Assembly: GCA_911728435.2 (NCBI GenBank)
Contig: OU452199.1
Coordinates: forward strand, 44,967,004 to 45,031,003
Source of the DNA: Apoderus coryli
Lineage: Eukaryota > Arthropoda > Insecta > Coleoptera > Attelabidae
Direction: 5' to 3'
DNA length: 64,000 bases
The translations under genes were made by a program, and so were the position numbers. Positions 10,316 through 22,193 of the stretch are shown one piece after another (the stretch's first letter is position 1; each line of letters starts with the position of its first letter). Below the pieces are notes generated by a model, which was given only the letters and a program-made list of their open reading frames with translations, made no database searches and was not told the origin of the DNA.

Positions 10316-12840
10316 GGGGGCGTGGCGATTTATGTAAGGGATGAAATATTGAATAATTGTCAACCCATTGACCCAATAAATCATCTTTCTGTAGAATTGC
10401 AGTTCGAGTGCTGCTCTGTGGTCTATGGCAAAGGATTCTGTGTGATTACCATTTACAGACCACCATCGGGCAATGTCGACGTTTTCAGCGAACAGCGTGA
10501 GCAAGTTTTAATGAGGATTGCGCATAGGTATCGCTACATCGTGATATGTGGTGATTTCAATATAGCTCGGAATCGCAGTAGGATCTTGATGGATATGGCG
10601 GAGTCTTACGGTCTCTCCTCGGTTGTGGAGAACGCAACGAGAGTTGTTACCTTGCGGAGTGGGGTGACTACTGAGTCTGCGATTGACTATGTCCTTGTTA
10701 GTGATCCTGAATTGGTGCAAGCTGATAATTTTCACTTGGGATTTTCGGACCATATGGCTCAGTTGTGTAGCTATGCCATTGAGGACAGCAGCCGGGGTGT
10801 CGCTCCCTGTGGGTATTATTACCGTCGAGAGTACTGTGATACTTCTATTCTCGCGTTTAGATAGCGACTGATTGATTCCCGTGATTCTCATGGAACTGGT
10901 CCTTACAGCTATGTGGACACCGATTTCAGCCAGTTCTGGAATCATGTGCTGTGGTGTTTTAATGTAATTTTTCCCGCTGTTAGGTGTAGGTCGAGGCCTG
11001 GGTCGCGTGCGCTCTATGATAGAATAGTTCTTTCACCTGAGCTTCAATCTCTTTACGAGGAGCTAAAGCATTTGGGCTGGTTGAGAGGGCACGTGAGTGA
11101 AGCTCATGTATGCGAATCATATGCTGCATTGAAGAGGACTGTTAGTCAAAGTGTTAGATTCGAAAAAATAAATAATTTCAACAACATACTATCGGTCTCA
11201 TCCAATAAATCTAAAACTATCTGGAATACCTATAACAGCTTGATGAGAAAGTCAGAAAAAGCTAAAAAAATAGAAGCCATTCAATCGTCGGATGGCGTTT
11301 ATGCGACTCGACCTTTGGAGATTGCATCAGTGTTTGTTGACCACTACTCTAACATTATTGAGAGGAGGTTGCGTGATCACTTTGGCTGTGGTCTGTCGGG
11401 TGCCTGCTCCAGAGGGCTTGTGAATGATGGGTCTATGTTTTTCGCCCCTATCAATGAGTACGAGGTCATGAACACAATACGCGGATTACCCAATAAAAAA
11501 TCGATGGCTCCGGACGGATTTCCGGTGCACTTGTTGCAGCGCGGCAGAGTTTGCTCCTTACTCATGTCATATTTTTAATGACTCGATATGCTCACATACC
11601 TTCCCGTCAAAATTAAAAGAGTCTATTATCGTGCCAATTTATAAAAAGGGAAGTGAGAGTGACATTGAAAATTATAGACCTATAGCGTTGTTAAGCGTTA
11701 TTTCAAAGGTGTTTAAGAAGATTGTTTCTATCAGAATTATGAATTTCCTGAGTCAGTGTAACATATTTACTACTTCTCAGCATGGTTTTAGGTCGGGATT
11801 TTCTACCGAGACTTGGGTGACTGAATATGTCCAGCACGTGCATGATCTCGCTGATGGAGGCAATTACGTTGTTTCGTTGTGTTTTGACCTGTCTAGGGCC
11901 TTTGATACTGTCGATGGAGATTTTCTGAGGAGCAAATTGTCCGATATGGGAATTCGTGGTGCGGTCAATGGCTGGATTGCGTCATACTTGTCTGATCGGA
12001 AGATTAATGTCAGGGTTGATTCGTCGGTCTCGGAATCTAAAAGTATTAATGTGGGGCCACCACAAGGGAGCGTTTTGGGTCCGCTTCTATTTTTACTTTA
12101 CATAAACGATCTGCTCCTGCACATTCCATCTGCAAGGGCTTTTATGTATGCCGATGATACATCTCTGGTAGTCCACGACAAGGATCCAGAAGTACTGCGG
12201 ATAAAAATTTTATCCGTTATGCATATATTTAATTCCTGGTGCACTCAAAACAAACTGATGATCAATCATGATAAGACTGTCGTTCTGCAGTTCAGTAGGT
12301 GTCGTGCAGTGCTGACGACTTGGTGTTTGAGGGCCATCGGCTGGAGTGGGCTACGTCTTTGAGGATTTTGGGAGTGACTTTCGATCGGCGGCTGCAGTGG
12401 GCTGATCATTTGGAGTTCGTCAGTCGTAAACTGAACAGCCAGGCAAAACGTGATTTACACTCTCAGAATTCACATGAATACTGGCGCTCTACTTAATATT
12501 TATTACGCTTTCGTGTATGCTACTATTGCCTACAACCTTATCGTCTGGGGACGATCGAGTGACAAATCCAGGGTGTTCATCATCCAAAAAAGAATTTTAC
12601 GCACTATGTTTCGCCTGCCCTACAATTTCTCGTGTAGGGAGACATTTAGCCAATTGCCTTTACTCACGGTTGCTTAAAATCCTGACGTATATTTTTAAAA
12701 ACATCTGCAGGTTTCGGCGTAATGGCTCCTTGCACGACTATGCGACTAGGGGCAGAGAGAGGATGCTTTTATCTAGGCCTCGACATGAATTTTTTAAAAA
12801 GTCACCAGATTACTCTGGACTGTCTTATTCTGACGTTGTA
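10316..12840 (+). pseudogene. LINE ORF2: APE endonuclease + reverse transcriptase, degraded
   Basis: The endonuclease part shows GGVAIYVRDE, VITIYRPPSGN, ICGDFNI and GFSDHM, the metal-binding and catalytic signature of APE-type LINE nucleases. A linker follows (10913-11578), then RT motifs: VPIYKKGSESDIENYRPIAL, QHGFRSGFSTET, CFDLSRAFDTVD, PPQGSVLGPLLFLLYINDL and MYADDTSL (YADD). The C-terminal LINE region includes RPRHEFFKKSPDYSG. Damage: an in-frame TAG at 10862-10864, a frameshift near 11567, another near 12310, and several in the last 400 bases. The intact ORF2 would nick DNA and reverse-transcribe the element RNA. Confidence 0.85.
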
Positions 12841-12862
12841 TGTTTATGGTATAATGTACATA

Positions 12863-14194
12863 CGAGGTCTGTTCAAAAAGTTCCCGGAATTTTTGAATTG
12901 CGCGCGTCTGGAGGTCCGGTGGTCAAAAATTTTTTTTTATTGTGTTGGTACACATGTCCCTAATGTATGGTGAAATTTTCAGCTGTATTCATTGTTTACA
13001 TTCTGTCTTGTAGCGGCTGGTGTAGACGTGTTTTTTTGAGCTCGGCGATTTTTGTTAGTTTAAACAATGGAAGAATTGAAGAGTCAAAGAATTTGTATTA
13101 AATTTTGCGTGAAAAATGAAAGAAAGTGTAACCAAGTGTGCGAAATGTTACAGAGAGCCTACGGTGAGTCTGCTATGAAAAAAACAAGTGTTTACGAGTG
13201 GTATAAGCGTTTCCAAGATGGCCGCGAAGACGTTGAAGACGACGAACGCTCCGGTCGACCCAGCACGTCAATAATCGATGAAAATGTGGGAAAAGTGGAA
13301 AAAATGATTATGGATGATCGCCGAATCACAATTAGAGAAGTTGCTGATGAAGTTGGCATATCAGTTGGCTCATGCCATCATATTTTTTCAAAGGTTTTGG
13401 GCATGAAACGAGTGGCAGCAAAATTCGTTCCAAAACTGCTGAATTTTGATCAAAAAAACAAACGCATTACCATCGCTCAGGAGCTGTTAAACGACGTCAA
13501 CGACGATCCAAATTTACTTGAAAGGGTCATAACTGGTGATGAAACATGGGTGTACGGTTATGATGTCGAAACAAAAGCACAATCGTCCACGTGGAAGCAC
13601 TCAACGTCACCAAGAGTGAAAAAAGCACGTCAAGTTCGATCAAATGTCAAGGTTTTGCTTACTGTTTTCTTCGATTATAATGGCATAGTGCATAAAGAAT
13701 TCTTGCCAAAAGGTCAAACCGTCAATAAGGAGTATTACCTTGAAGAAATGCGACGTTTGCGTCAGGCAATTCGAAAAAAACGCCCCGATTTATGGAAAAA
13801 CAATTCATGGGTTTTGCACCACGATAACGCACCTGCTCATTCATCGTTGCTTATTCGTGATTTTTTGGCTAAAAACAAGACTTTAATCATGCCCTAACCT
13901 CCTTATTCACCAGATATCGCTCCGTGTGATTTTTTCCTGTTCCCAAAGTTGAAGAGACCCATGAAAGGACAGCGTTTTTCATCGATTGAAGAGATAAAGG
14001 CAGAATCGCTGAGAGTGCTACAGAGCATTACAAAAAGTGACTATCAAGGGTGTTTCGAAGACTGGAAAAAACGCTAGCATAAGTGTATTATATCTAGGGG
14101 GGATTACTTTGAAGGGGACCATATAGATGTAGGCGAATAAATAAATATTTTTTTAGAAAAATGAGAATTCCGGGTACTTTTTGAACAGACCTCG
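12863..14194 (+). mobile_element. DD34D mariner, full length
   Basis: A 1332-bp mariner flanked by TA at 12861-12862 and 14195-14196. Near-perfect ~30-bp inverted ends start CGAGGTCTGTTCAAAAAG and end with the complement. It sits in the 3' UTR of the LINE 10289-14352 and is therefore younger than that LINE. Length and ends match autonomous insect mariners; only point mutations disable it. Confidence 0.95.
13067..14140 (+). pseudogene. Mariner transposase, two nonsense codons
   Basis: One continuous frame of 357 residues, normal for mariner, apart from two stops. The N-terminal half has two helix-turn-helix regions (CVKNERKCNQVCEML, VYEWYKRFQDGRED, REVADEVGISVGSCHHIF). The catalytic part shows TGDETWVYGYD (first Asp), LHHDNAPAHSS (second Asp) and YSPDIAPCDFFLF (third Asp; 34 residues from the second, hence DD34D). 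Stops: TAA at 13895-13897, where relatives usually have Gln, and TAG at 14075-14077, where relatives usually have Trp. Both are single transitions. No indel is seen. Confidence 0.95.
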
Positions 14195-14352
14195 TATACA
14201 GGTATTTTTGTGTATAAGTTTTAGCTATATCTTGATACCATTGAATTTGTGTTTATATTTCATATTGTTTTATTGTTTATTTACTTGACATGCCTATGTA
14301 CTATTAGATTTTTGTACTAACGCAAGGCTAATAAAGTTATTATTATTATTAT

Positions 14353-14839
14353 ACATAGTACTTTTTGTAAAAATTTTGTCGGCCGTCGCTAATCCATTAC
14401 AGCCTCATCCTAATTCATTACACCTTGTTAAGCAGCTCATTAAAGCATTGTCGACATGATTACAAAGCAACTTATATACATACACATTCACGATTAAACG
14501 GGCTTGAGCTTACACACACACACACACACATACATAGTCGGCAAGAAGAAGAAAGAGCGTCTTCTACACCCCCTCAATTTAACGGTGTTGGCACGACAAT
14601 GTGGGGTAGCATCGTGAAATGAAAGCACGAGGTGGTAGAGAGGGCTAGGGGGTTTGATGCGGCAAGACTTTGAAATTTGCAAGTTAATTTCCGTAGGACG
14701 TCGGAACTGTATTGGAAATAATTGCAGAAAATCTTTTGTCTTTTGTTGGCTGTACAAGTTTCATTTAGAAAACGTAAAAGACTACACTTTCCTGTGTTTA
14801 ATTTAATGTTAAAACAAAAAAAATAAAATTTGCAATTAC
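14353..14839. other. Intron downstream of the Ig4 exon; (CA)n microsatellite
   Basis: Intronic sequence. A CA dinucleotide repeat lies at ~14513-14530. No further exon is recognised. Confidence 0.5.
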
Positions 14840-15133
14840 CAGCAATGACGACCTGAAACACACACGGCTCTTTCTGTCTTCCAATCTCGTTAACTCCGTA
14901 GCACAACAACGTGCCATAATCCAGATCCGTATGCGGTGTGTAATTCAATCTGGATGAGGTCACTTCGTTTGTGAATCGGCCTGGTGGCACATCAGACTGA
15001 TCACCTGAATTATTGAACGTCCATTGAAATGCTACAACGGATGGATTGGCGTCTACCTGACATCGCAATGTTACTGTTTCTTGTTTTAGAGCTCCGTAGA
15101 TTTCTTCACGATCCTGGATGCAGACTGGTGCAT
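14840..15133 (-). CDS. Sidestep-family adhesion protein, Ig4 exon
   Basis: A 294-base exon coding a whole immunoglobulin domain of a neuronal cell-surface protein. The acceptor is AG at 15135-15134 and the donor GT at 14839-14838. It starts and ends in phase 1, usual for Ig exons, and joins in frame to the exon at 31722-31563. The domain begins YAPVC after joining, carries VTLRCQVDANP (first Ig Cys), FQWTFNN (core Trp) and YGTLLCYGVNEIG (second Cys), and ends KEPCVFQVVIAG. That ending and the additional APVC/EPC cysteine pair are typical of Drosophila Side proteins. Side family members guide motor axons by binding Beaten-path receptors; that role is known for the family and inferred here. The paralogue cannot be decided. 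Confidence 0.9.
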
Positions 15134-15562
15134 CTGGAATTTCAGAATTTCGTTAAATATTCAAAGTAAGATTAAAGAAGAAGTGTTAAAATTTTACAAA
15201 ATTATCAATGAAATGCTGACATTGAAACTATCAAACTTTTATAACTGATTCTATGATATTTTCCAAGCGAGGAAATTAGTTGACACTGTCACAGATTTAA
15301 TAGACTAAATCTGGAAGCAGAATTCTTGTGTCGGTTCAGGCAACAATACAACATAGCCGAGAAAGCGAAATACGGGGGCATCTATGCACGCGTGTTTAAG
15401 AATTATTCTTACGAGGGCGGTAAATTGTAATTGTATATTCGTTGATATTTAAATTACGTAGGTAATTTCTAAATTCAAACCATTGGTACATAAAAGCTTT
15501 TTTTCTTATTTATTTTACATAAAATTGCCGATGATTAATTATGCTGGTGTAGGTTAAAGTTT
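15134..15562. other. Intron, no other feature
   Basis: Sequence upstream (in gene direction) of the Ig4 exon, including its acceptor tract. Nothing else is recognised. Confidence 0.4.
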
Positions 15563-15888
15563 AGAATAAGAAAGCTACGCTAACCAGAAGTTTGACTTGA
15601 CGATTTCGGTGGGATTTAGTGTTCGTTGGCGCGCTTTTGTGCGCAAGCTGTCGAATTGGGTAAAATTCCAATATGGACGAATATTAATGATTGTTTACAT
15701 TCGTTTATTCCATTTTCTAAAAAGTTTTCAACGTTTTTCCATTTTTATTAGTTATTTGGTAATAAGATTTATTTAATTCTAGTTTTAAGAACAATAGTGC
15801 AATAGTGTTTATTTAATTAACTGTTAGTGAAAGCATAGATTAATAATTGTATAGGTACCTACACAAATCTTTGGTGTGGTGAAAGACA

Positions 15889-16930
15889 ATGCCAAATTAT
15901 TGTAGTAACAGCCACAAAACTGGAAAGTTAATAAGATATTTCAGAATTCCGAGTGATCCAATAATGTAATGTACCTACACAAAATGTTGAATGTTTTAGC
16001 TATATTTTTTAAATAATTTTCAAGGCAACTTCAATAGGTGGAAAACATTGGCAGGTTAGACTTGATATCGAACGAACCGGAAAAAGTGTTTAACCGCAAA
16101 GTTTGTAATGAACATTTTGAGGAGAAAATGTTTGCTGGTTTTGGCAACAGCAAGCACAAAAGGGAAGCCATACCAACTATTTTTTAAAAGGTGGTTAGCG
16201 AGCAAGGTAAATGTTTGATGAGTGTTGTGTCGGTCGTATGTACATATTTAATTAATTTGTTTTAAGTGCGCGCCGATTCTCTACAACCATCAACGATATC
16301 GGATGGATCTTCTCTGGTTTTTGATGACTTGAATTTGGAAAAAAAAACCCTTTAGGTAGTAAGCTACTTTTAACTACAAATTCTATCTTCATGTAGGTAT
16401 TAGATGAAATTCTAAATTACAGAACAACTGCAAATATCTCCAGGAATATCTGAGCAATATCCAAGAAAAAAGCCTTGAAAATGGAGGTGCAGAACCTTAA
16501 AAGAAAGTTCGATAGAATTACCAGAGCTTTCGAACAGACCATTCGATAAAGAAGATTATATTGAGTTTGTTAAAACTAATTTTAAGGAAGGCTTGGCTAA
16601 TTTTGTTATTATGCAGTATAATTTATCCAAGAAATCATTGAAAGGTCGGAGATATACAAGTGAGTTCAAGAAATTTGCCGTAACTGTATATTTTCTTGGA
16701 TCTAAACTATATCAACACTTAGAAGAAACTTTTTTTAGCATTTTTTTAACCACAAAACCACAATTCATATAAAGTTGAATATTTGAAAGATATTATATTT
16801 CAAACAATAAAAAAATTAATTTAATTAGCCTTAATGTGCGGGGTATAGTGAGCGATCAAGGATCCAACTTTTTAGCTTTCTCACAGCAAAATGGGGTGCA
16901 ACCAGAAAGACCGTATTATATTTACCGCGC
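15889..16930 (+). pseudogene. P-element-like transposase with THAP domain, decayed
   Basis: Exon 1 (from 15889) reads MPNYCSNSHKTGKLIRYFR; after an intron-like gap (acceptor near 16021) the domain continues FNRWKTLAGLDL and VCNEHFEEKMF. This gives the C-x2-4-C ... C-x2-H zinc-binding layout of a THAP finger, the DNA-binding domain of P transposases. Further on, LSKKSLKGRRYTSEFKKFAV and YFLGSKLYQHLEETFF (~16620-16740) match the conserved P-transposase core, and GIVSDQGSNFLAFSQQNGV (~16845-16905) a catalytic-Asp region. Stops and frame changes separate the pieces; the C-terminal part is lost. Confidence 0.7.
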
Positions 16931-17009
16931 CCAAATTCCTTAAAAAATCGCCAAAGTATTCCAGAGGACATAATCAGGGTTTGTCAGACTGAGAGAAATG
17001 TTAAGGAAA

Positions 17010-17635
17010 AATAAACTGTTGTCGTCGAGGCATGAGTCTCCAAATTTAAGTGTAAAAGTAATATTTCTGTGACCTTTTTGTCATTTATCTTTTTCCTAAG
17101 ACTCTTGATGACAAGCTATATTTTTTTTTATTGTAGACAGCTATTTTTTATTTCTATTTAAATTATTCCATATTATTTATTCCAGCCTAGGAATTTTTTT
17201 AATTTTGAACCCTTTTCCACTAATAAGGAACGAATTGGTAAGCACGTTTTTATGATACATTTCATAGATTATATTCTATCACAGCTATAAATATCTAGGA
17301 AATATTTCTTCTATGTTTGGAAATATATTTTTTTTTTAAGGTTTTTATCCCTTTTTACACTATGCCATCTAATCTAATTTTATGGGTAATGTGTTAGGTT
17401 ATACTCTATTAAACCAAAAAAAATAAGTTGAAGTATGAATTTTTTAACTTTTTAAACCCCTTAAATACGCCCAAGTTAATCAGCACCTGCATAATATTTT
17501 GTAGTATTTTTGTGCCAAATTTGTTAAGTGGTTTTTTAGTTATCGGGGATACAGACCGAGAGACATTTTTTTTAAAACTACTTATTTACATATAAATGAC
17601 TGAAAACACGTTTTTCCGGGGGAATTAAAAAAAAT
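17010..17635. repeat. Dispersed repeat, short copy
   Basis: Starts CGTCGAGGCATGAG and shares AAATTTAAGTGTAAAAGTAA and TGACCTTTTTGTCATTTATC with 33625-33710. Its end (AAAACTACTTATTTACATAT) matches the end of the long block near 35905-35960. It lacks the tandem expansion of that block. No protein is seen. Confidence 0.7.
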
Positions 17636-18159
17636 TCACGAAACAGACCCCATATACATATATTATATAAATATAATATGATATGGTGAGTAAAAAATAT
17701 TCTAATTGACAACACATTTGCGAAAATTTCTAAATAATGTTGTACAATGATGTCATTCTGTTTTATTTAAATTGTTTATTGTCGATTTGTAGATATTTAT
17801 GTAGCTATTATTATGTTTTTATTAGTAGTCATACGTATTTTATACTTTTATTGTTGTACTTTTGATTACCGACGGGTCTATGTACATGAGTACGAATGAG
17901 ACAGAAATAAATATTATTATAATAAAGTTTTTTTAAATAAAACATATTTTTTTTTATTGCGAAAGTTGCTCAAAAATATTCCGCTTATGTGAAATTGTGT
18001 ACTATTTTAATTGTTAGTACAGAATTTATTGCCCGCTTGTTTGATATTGTGAACAATACTATGTTGCGCACAAAATCTGCGCGAGTTTCAAGAAATCCCA
18101 TACAAATCAATGCTATTTACACGAAGATAAACTTCTGGTTAGCGAAGCTTACTTATTCT

Positions 18160-19549
18160 ATGCTTATACTTATATTTTGTTAAATAAAATTTGGTTTGAG
18201 AAGGAGACGACAAAGAATTTTTATAAATTATTAAACTTTGAATTAATTATGTTTATATTTATCTAAAGGTTTCTGCGAAGTTTCTCTAAAATGGAATGGA
18301 GCACAGTTCATGTAAATTACCATGTTTAGTCGTTCAAAAACTGTTTAATAGCTTTTGGCGAAGCACTAAAAAAATATCAGGAATTCATCACTAGTATTAA
18401 TATTGCATATTAAAAGCATTCAGCACTGGCCGTCCTAAAATTTCCCAACAATAAATAAAACACACTCCACCATATTAACTAGTATTTTATGCCGTAATAG
18501 GGTAGCATGGTCAATGTATGACATAATAGAGGAAGAACAACGGGTGGGCATATATACGAAAATACAAAACAAAATGGATTAAATGCCATAATATATTTTC
18601 ACTCTGTTTTGTAAAATGGGAGGTGGGGTACTGTTATTGTTGGTGTGTGGAAACATGAGACAGGCGGAATTTTGTACTGTTGTTAAATATCCCCACAAAA
18701 TCTATGGAACGATGCGATAAAAAAATTGTAATGAACAATAATAATTTATAGGGATGAGACAGGTTTATTATGGCCATATTATTAATGATTTGTTCAAATT
18801 ATGGGTATCCAAAAAATCACATACCTACTTGAAAATAGGACAGGACTGTTCACAAGAACTGTGCGAACTATCAGCTATATTGCTGAGGTATGTAATTAAT
18901 CGTAGCTGTTATCAATTATTGGTTTAAGCTTATTTTTCCGAATGACCTTGTTACAAATATCAAAAGGAAAAGTTACTGAATTTTTAAACTTCATTTTGAA
19001 GCAGCAATTTGTGCAATTTTAATCAAAAGTTTATTCCAGCTTGTTTCTGTTGTGAGTTTTTAACAGTTTGTGGATGATTTAAAAATTCCGCATTTATCAA
19101 CAAAACTGTTATGTTATTTCTTTCAAAATCCCTGGAATGCCATAGCTTAATTTTTTACTGTTATGATTTTTGTTCCTATTTGCTTAATTATTTCAGCAAT
19201 ATTAAAACAATTTCTAATTTCCCTGATATTTTATATGAGTTTAAGATATTTTTATGATTTACTTTAATCCCTTTCTGACAAATATTTCCTTAATTTGAGT
19301 TTTTCTTTAATTTACAATATTATAGCTATTTCATGAATACACAAATCCATATTTTTTTCAAGGATCAATCAATTTAGTAATTGTAGGACAATTTGGGACA
19401 TTTCTTTCTAAATCCTTGATATTATGATACATGTTCATTTCTGGAAATACCACAATTTTTAGAATTTTCTTGGTCATCCTATAAAAAATCTGGACGTTAC
19501 AACAGTGCCTTGATTTTTGCAAGTTTCTAGGTATATAGGGCTGTATTTT
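18160..19549. other. Intronic DNA, no gene
   Basis: About 1.4 kb of AT-rich sequence. Short open frames on either strand lack recognisable domains. No inverted or tandem structure stood out. Confidence 0.5.
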
Positions 19550-19785
19550 TGGGACTGTTTTGAATATATATAAGGTAAATAAATTTGCGAGTCCGGTCCT
19601 GACCACCAACGATATAGTCGTATCTGATATCAGATCCTAAAATTACTTAGTGTTTATGAAATATGGAAAATAAATAATATAAAAGTTATAAACCATAGGG
19701 TTAGCTGAACAGAACAGTGACATCTGCCACTGTACTGAAACTCGCCCTTTAATAAAGTCCTTTATTATTATTATTATATAATAAG
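19550..19785 (+). mobile_element. Non-LTR retrotransposon 3' end fragment
   Basis: Ends CCTTTAATAAAGTCC followed by (TTA)n at ~19764-19783, the same tail style as the LINEs ending at 8232 and 14352. Only untranslated sequence is visible; the 5' limit is uncertain. Confidence 0.5.
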
Positions 19786-19950
19786 ACATCAAGAGACTAT
19801 ATGGGAGTAACCAGTTTTATGAATAACAGAGTTTTCATTCATAAAATAGACTTAAGCCATTAACTTGTGATACATACAAAAAAGTATTCGTAGTGCGCGA
19901 AACTAACAATTAAAATCTCCTGCGCCCTAGACGACAGGACCGCAATTAGT

Positions 19951-21761
19951 ATGAATCCTACAGATATGGATATTTCAGACTACAGAAATGTCCAAACCAA
20001 TTCAACTAGTGTATCAAATGAGCAAACACAGTCATATTCAGCTGCAGTAAACAATTTAAATTTCCCAAAAAAAGACCAAGCCATAATATTTGCTTCGGTT
20101 GAAGGAATTAAACTGGAAGAATACTTATTTGCTTTAGAGCACACTTATTAGTCCAAAAAATATCTTATTTTCTTCTCGTATCTCAAACAACCCTATTTGT
20201 GTATATCTACAAAACAAAAAGAGTGTGGACGAATTTATGCATAAGCACGACGATTTATTATACAATCGGAGAGACTCATACTATCAAACGTATGTCCATC
20301 AATTCCACATACAGTTCTTCAATCCGAATTATGCAAAATTGGTCTAAAATTAATGTCACCATTCACTTTTTTGAAGATAGGAGTATCCAAACGAGAATTC
20401 AGCCACGTAATGAGTTTTCGTAGACAAGTATATATAAACCCACCAGAAAATGCCATACCAGAATCCATACTTATTTCATATGAAGAAACACAGTACCGTA
20501 TATTCCTATCTCAAGACCCCACGGTATACTATAACTGCAAAAGACAAGGTCATATAGCATCAAAGCGTCCAACAGCGAAACCGCAAGACAACAATCCTAC
20601 AGATAACTCAACGACCAATGATCCACAGCGTCCTACACCAGCAGTGCTAAGTAGTAGATCCCTTATCAAAACCTACTTCAACTGCTACAATTTTACCTCT
20701 CAATTCAAGCTACAAACGCAACCTATCCCAAACAGTTACTCCCCCTATGGAACAAACTGACAACCAGAATCCTGACTAGGGTTGCCAGATATATGTATTT
20801 CAAAAATAGGTTAGCCCATATACAATTATATGAGATTGAATAAAAATATATGAGAATTTTATGTACTGCAAAATACCTACATTTTTGAATGAATACAAAT
20901 TGAAAAATAAACTCTTTATTCTATTTTTTGGTATAATTAAATTAAACATTAATTTCATTGAACATTTTACATGAATCATGTACCTAATCCTAGAAATATG
21001 TATCTACACAAAATAATATGACTAAAACTGAAATATTAAATTCTGTAATAGAAAGAAATGATGACATAAGAAGACAGTTAAAATCGATTTAACAATTAAT
21101 TTGTGTTTTCGTATTTCAAAGAACTGCGGTATTCTGATAATAATTTAAGGTCTGATAAAGCTTAATCATAAAAATCATTACAGCAGGAAATATCAAAATT
21201 TAGTGTTACGCTCCGTTCCGTAAACGTGCAAGTAAGGTTGCCCCGGCTTAAGGTGCTGCAACTAGGGTCACCACGTGGCCTGGTAAGGGCGTATCTATTA
21301 ATGAAAAATACGAGAAATAGTCTCATATTGAGCATGTTAATAGGAGTTATGAGAAAGAGTGAAAATATATGAGTCTCATATTAAAAATAGGCGGTCTGGC
21401 AACCCTAATCCTGATCCTTTTCTTTTACCTTCTATAAGCAGCACAAAAAAACCTAGAAATAGTACTAACTCCGATATACAAGTCCTCTTATCCCCTGCAA
21501 AAGATCATATCCAATCAAAATCGTTTGATTTAACCTATGATCAATTAGTTGACCTTTTTGAAAATACGTATGGATCCACGGATCCTGTGAGTATTGTAAA
21601 AAAAATGTACAAACCATTTGGAAGCTGTCACCGAAATGTTGCACGCGGTGTACCCTTATCTAACAGAAAGATCCATTAAATCTCGTCTAACGAAACTCAG
21701 AAAAAATATTTTAATAGCACTGGACATCGAAACTACAGAACTCGAAAGTGATGCCTCCTGA
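19951..21761 (+). pseudogene. LINE ORF1 (gag-like, zinc knuckle), frameshifted
   Basis: An RNA-binding nucleocapsid-like protein of a non-LTR element. The N-terminus begins MNPTDMDISDYRNVQ at 19951. The middle (20353-20760) contains MSPFTFLKIGV, SHVMSFRRQVYI and the knuckle YNCKRQGHIASKRP, in which the canonical CxxC-x4-H-x4-C has lost its first and last Cys. A Pro/Thr/Asn-rich tail follows. After the MITE the frame continues through SFDLTYDQLVDLFENTYGS and a C-terminal helix (ERSIKSRLTKLRKNI). Stop at 20149 and several frameshifts. No longer functional. Confidence 0.7.
20777..21407. mobile_element. hAT-like MITE with 8-bp target duplication
   Basis: Inverted ends TAGGGTTGCCAGA (left, from 20777) and the complement (right, to 21407). 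Flanks are ATCCTGAC (20769-20776) and ATCCTGAT (21408-21415), an 8-bp target duplication with one change, as hAT elements make. 631 bp, no coding content. It lies within LINE ORF1. Confidence 0.8.
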
Positions 21762-21960
21762 CAAGGGCACTAAAAATAATAACCTAAGTTAACCAAATCC
21801 AATTCATGTCCACTCAATTCGAATCAATCCGTCAATGGAACATGAATGGATACTATACACCATTGGAAATGCTACAACTCTAATCTACTTACAAGAAACT
21901 CATTTGGAAGAATCAAAACACCACTTAAAATAAATTTAAGCTATCTTTATACTAGTGAAT

Positions 21961-22193
21961 ATCATAATGTCAAGTAGCGTAAACAACTTCTATTGTATAA
22001 AATAATTGTACCACCTGCTAATAACCCACAGGGTTGATGCAGTTCTTCTTAAATAATAAAAAAAAAAAAATTGCCACATTATGATGTTGGTGTAGTAACG
22101 AAGAATGTAGACAACTGCGGTGTCTGTTATTCAATTATAAGAATTGATTTGAGAATGAGACAGGATACAATATTAATCTTATCATTACAATAT
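21961..22193. other. Intronic DNA with short poly-A
   Basis: A poly-A run lies at ~22057-22069. Nothing else is recognised. Confidence 0.4.

Larger units (their letters stand above)
10289..14352 (+). mobile_element. Non-LTR retrotransposon (YADD family), split by a mariner
   Basis: The most complete LINE in the window. It starts inside the APE endonuclease, runs through linker and reverse transcriptase to ~12840, is interrupted by the mariner 12863-14194, and resumes with its 3' UTR, AATAAAG and a (TTA)n tail ending at 14352. The 5' truncation is near 10289. It is the same family as the minus-strand copy at 2546-4012. Confidence 0.85.
15563..18159 (+). mobile_element. P-superfamily DNA transposon relic
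   Basis: Bounded by inverted ends of ~31 bp: left 15563-15593 (AGAATAAGAAAGCTACGC, then TAACCAGAAGTTT) and right 18129-18159 (complement with two or three changes). The interior has a two-exon THAP domain and decayed P-transposase segments. A dispersed repeat (~17010-17635) fills much of the 3' half. I could not find a clean 8-bp target duplication. Confidence 0.7.
19930..21960 (+). mobile_element. Non-LTR retrotransposon ORF1 region, split by a MITE
   Basis: Carries a gag-like ORF1 and the first codons of ORF2. The hAT-like MITE 20777-21407 interrupts ORF1; coding similarity resumes directly after it. After ORF1 stops (~21761), a second coding piece at ~21815-21930 reads IRQWNMNGYYTPLEML and YLQETHLEESK, the start of an APE endonuclease. 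The rest of ORF2 is missing. Confidence 0.7.

Noticed and set aside
10508..10945. 145-codon minus-strand frame
   Set aside because: It lies opposite the APE endonuclease of the plus-strand LINE and shows no independent signature.
14494..14757. Continuation of the Ig4 reading frame past the donor
   Set aside because: A good GT donor at 14839 and loss of Ig similarity show the exon ends at 14840; the rest is intron.
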